A DNA stretch of 7,059 bases from assembly GCA_009781965.1 (NCBI GenBank), contig WQUS01000079.1, positions 1-7,059 of the forward strand. The letters are read 5' to 3'. The translations under genes were made by a program, and so were the position numbers. The stretch is from Bacillota bacterium (lineage in GTDB: Bacteria; Bacillota; Desulfotomaculia; Desulfotomaculales; Desulfallaceae). This document shows, piece by piece, positions 6,013 to 7,059 of the stretch. Numbering within the stretch: the first letter of the stretch is position 1; every line of letters starts with the position of its first letter. The notes beneath the pieces are model-generated. The model had not been told where the DNA came from, did not search any database, and saw nothing but the letters and a program-made list of their open reading frames with translations.

Positions 6013-6798
6013 TCAAACCACCTTAAAGGCCAGCATCGTACTCCCCAACAGGATGACGTCACCAGTTGCCAATACCTGTCTGGTAACCCTGCTCCCGTTC
6101 ACATAAGTGCCGTTTGAACTGGCCTGGTCGATAATTACATACTGACTGCCGAAACGGGCGATTACGGCATGTTTCCTTGAGATACCGGCATCCGCCAGGC
6201 ATATGTCACAGGTTTCCCGGCGCCCGATAACAGTAAAATTGCCCTGCAACACATACTGTTCAACGCCGCGGCCGTCTGCCGCGGTTAACTCCAGTACCGC
6301 CCGGCTTGACCGGGGGGCAGAGGGCTCTTGCTGTCGCGGGTATTTTAGCGGCACAAACTGCTGAGTATCTTCATGCCGGCTTTCACGTTCAGGCGCCGCC
6401 GCCCTTTCGGCCGCCGGCTGCTGTTCAAAGCTCCCCTCTACGGACAATCGCTCAACCGGAGGTTCCCACTCCGGCGCCGCGGCAATAAAATCGATCATCA
6501 GCAAGCCGGCCAGTTCGTAATTCTTTTCCGCCGCCTTTTCGGCGATGAACTCCTTCAATTCGCCGGCCAAGCGCTCCAAAATCGGCTCCAGAGCCTGATA
6601 ATCACTTTGGCTTAAGATAATCCGGTAGCGGTTGGGCACAAAAACACCGGTCAGGCCGGCCTGACGTTTACGGCGCATTTCCCGGCCCATCTGCCTGGCA
6701 ATATCCACCGGCTGGAGATGTTCCCCCGGCCTGGTGATCAAAAACAGTTTATTAATATATTTCTCCAGGTTTTCTTCCAGTTCGCTGAAGAAACTCAT
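6013..6798 (-). CDS. fhaA: FHA-domain protein with N-terminal DUF3662 domain (FhaA-like)
   Basis: A 261-residue cytoplasmic protein with three parts. The N-terminal domain (about 1-110) is of the FhaA-N / DUF3662 type, marked by the opening helices, the VPNRYRIILS segment (54-63) and a following helix of E/K/A-rich sequence. The linker (about 111-165) is rich in Glu, Ala, Pro and Arg and probably disordered. The C-terminal FHA domain (about 168-261) carries all phosphothreonine-binding motifs: IGR (191-193), ISRKH (206-210), SSNGTYVNG (227-235). The linker holds EDTQQF (143-148), a plausible PrkC phosphorylation site at Thr145. The protein lacks a membrane segment. The ATG at 6798 has AAGAGGTG (6815-6808) upstream and begins 20 nt after rlmN. 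Actinobacterial FhaA has the same layout with a much longer linker (about 527 residues in M. tuberculosis, from memory). A role as phospho-reader for the neighbouring kinase is inferred from context. Confidence 0.93.
   Translation of the reverse strand: MSFFSELEENLEKYINKLFLITRPGEHLQPVDIARQMGREMRRKRQAGLTGVFVPNRYRIILSQSDYQALEPILERLAGELKEFIAEKAAEKNYELAGLLMIDFIAAAPEWEPPVERLSVEGSFEQQPAAERAAAPERESRHEDTQQFVPLKYPRQQEPSAPRSSRAVLELTAADGRGVEQYVLQGNFTVIGRRETCDICLADAGISRKHAVIARFGSQYVIIDQASSNGTYVNGSRVTRQVLATGDVILLGSTMLAFKVV
6018..6024 (-). promoter_or_regulatory. Shine-Dalgarno deciding the TTG start of fhaB
   Basis: AAGGTGG, formed by the last Lys-Val-Val codons of fhaA, ends 6 nt before the TTG at 6011. 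The GTG at 6062 would add 17 residues rich in Cys and Trp that are only a shadow of the fhaA frame, so the TTG is the more credible start. A second TTG directly follows and could also be used. Confidence 0.6.
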
Positions 6799-6818
6799 CT
6801 TTCATTACACCTCTTGTT

Positions 6819-7059
6819 TTAGGGCGTCAAAACTCTTCTCCTCAGCTGTCCACAAGCGGCGTCAATATCCAAACCAAGTTCCCGGCGCACCGTAACCGGA
6901 TAACCGGCCTGCTCCAGCAATAACCGGAACGAGTTGGCGGTCTCCCGGCCGGCTGGGCCAAAGCTCCGGCCGGCTACCGGATTAGCGGGAATCAGGTTGA
7001 TGTGACAGTGAATACCGCGTAAAATACCGGCCAGTTCCCGGGCAGCCTGCTCATCATCG
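6819..7059 (-). CDS. rlmN: Dual-specificity 23S rRNA/tRNA methyltransferase RlmN, C-terminal fragment (partial)
   Basis: The last 79 codons of a radical-SAM enzyme that methylates C2 of adenine in 23S rRNA (A2503) and certain tRNAs. The CxxxCxxC cluster motif lies beyond the right edge. The visible part has the family's C-terminal signature: HCHINLIPANPVAG, then a helix reading FRLLLEQAGYPVTVRREL, then GLDIDAACGQLRRR. The Cys in AACGQLR is the conserved methyl-carrying cysteine of RlmN/Cfr enzymes (established for the family). It ends with TAA at 6821-6819. The position directly upstream of the phosphatase-kinase locus is normal for Firmicutes, although there rlmN is usually followed directly by the phosphatase gene. 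Here the two FHA genes come between. Confidence 0.95.
   Translation of the reverse strand, partial: DDEQAARELAGILRGIHCHINLIPANPVAGRSFGPAGRETANSFRLLLEQAGYPVTVRRELGLDIDAACGQLRRRVLTP

Noticed and set aside
6012..6062. In-frame extension of fhaB from a GTG at 6062
   Set aside because: The added residues (Cys/Trp-rich) are the out-of-frame shadow of the FHA end of fhaA; the TTG at 6011 has a good SD.

Overview
The window is a dense, single-direction block of bacterial chromosome. Every gene lies on the minus strand, so transcription runs from the right edge to the left. It suggests an anaerobic, Gram-positive Clostridia-type Firmicute with fairly high GC for that group; a Peptococcaceae / Desulfotomaculum-like lineage is my best guess. 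The reasons are the flanking pair rlmN and rsgA, which bracket the PASTA-kinase locus in Firmicutes, the GAGGTG-type Shine-Dalgarno sequences matching a Firmicute 16S tail, and the kinase architecture. No mobile element, RNA gene, CRISPR array or convincing internal terminator was seen, and no stretch over 40 bases lies between genes.

In transcription order the layout is: the 3' end of rlmN (7059-6819, cut by the edge); fhaA (6798-6013), a cytoplasmic FHA protein with an N-terminal DUF3662-type domain; fhaB (about 6011-5505), a membrane-anchored FHA protein; stp (5527-4811), a PP2C phosphatase; a FtsW/RodA-family SEDS glycosyltransferase (about 4809-3544); pbpA (3547-2150), a class B transpeptidase; prkC (2112-235), a PASTA Ser/Thr kinase; and the 5' end of rsgA (215-1, cut by the edge). 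Junctions are tight: gaps of 1 to 37 nt, a 23-nt overlap (fhaB/stp) and a 4-nt ATGA overlap (SEDS/pbpA). This indicates one operon with translational coupling.

Together the genes look like one control circuit for cell-wall growth. The extracellular PASTA repeats of PrkC sense cell-wall material, its cytoplasmic kinase domain phosphorylates threonines, the two FHA proteins read phosphothreonine, Stp removes the marks, and the SEDS polymerase plus the class B PBP build peptidoglycan. The order fhaA-fhaB-phosphatase-SEDS-PBP-kinase matches the pknB locus of Actinobacteria, here set inside the rlmN...rsgA frame of Firmicutes.

The most notable details are: a Ser where SEDS polymerases normally carry their catalytic Asp; a Thr in place of the Ala of the kinase VAIK motif; a shared EDT(Q/E)Q motif in the FhaA linker and the PrkC juxtamembrane segment; and two genes that probably start at TTG one base after the preceding stop. 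I see no wholly unknown system.
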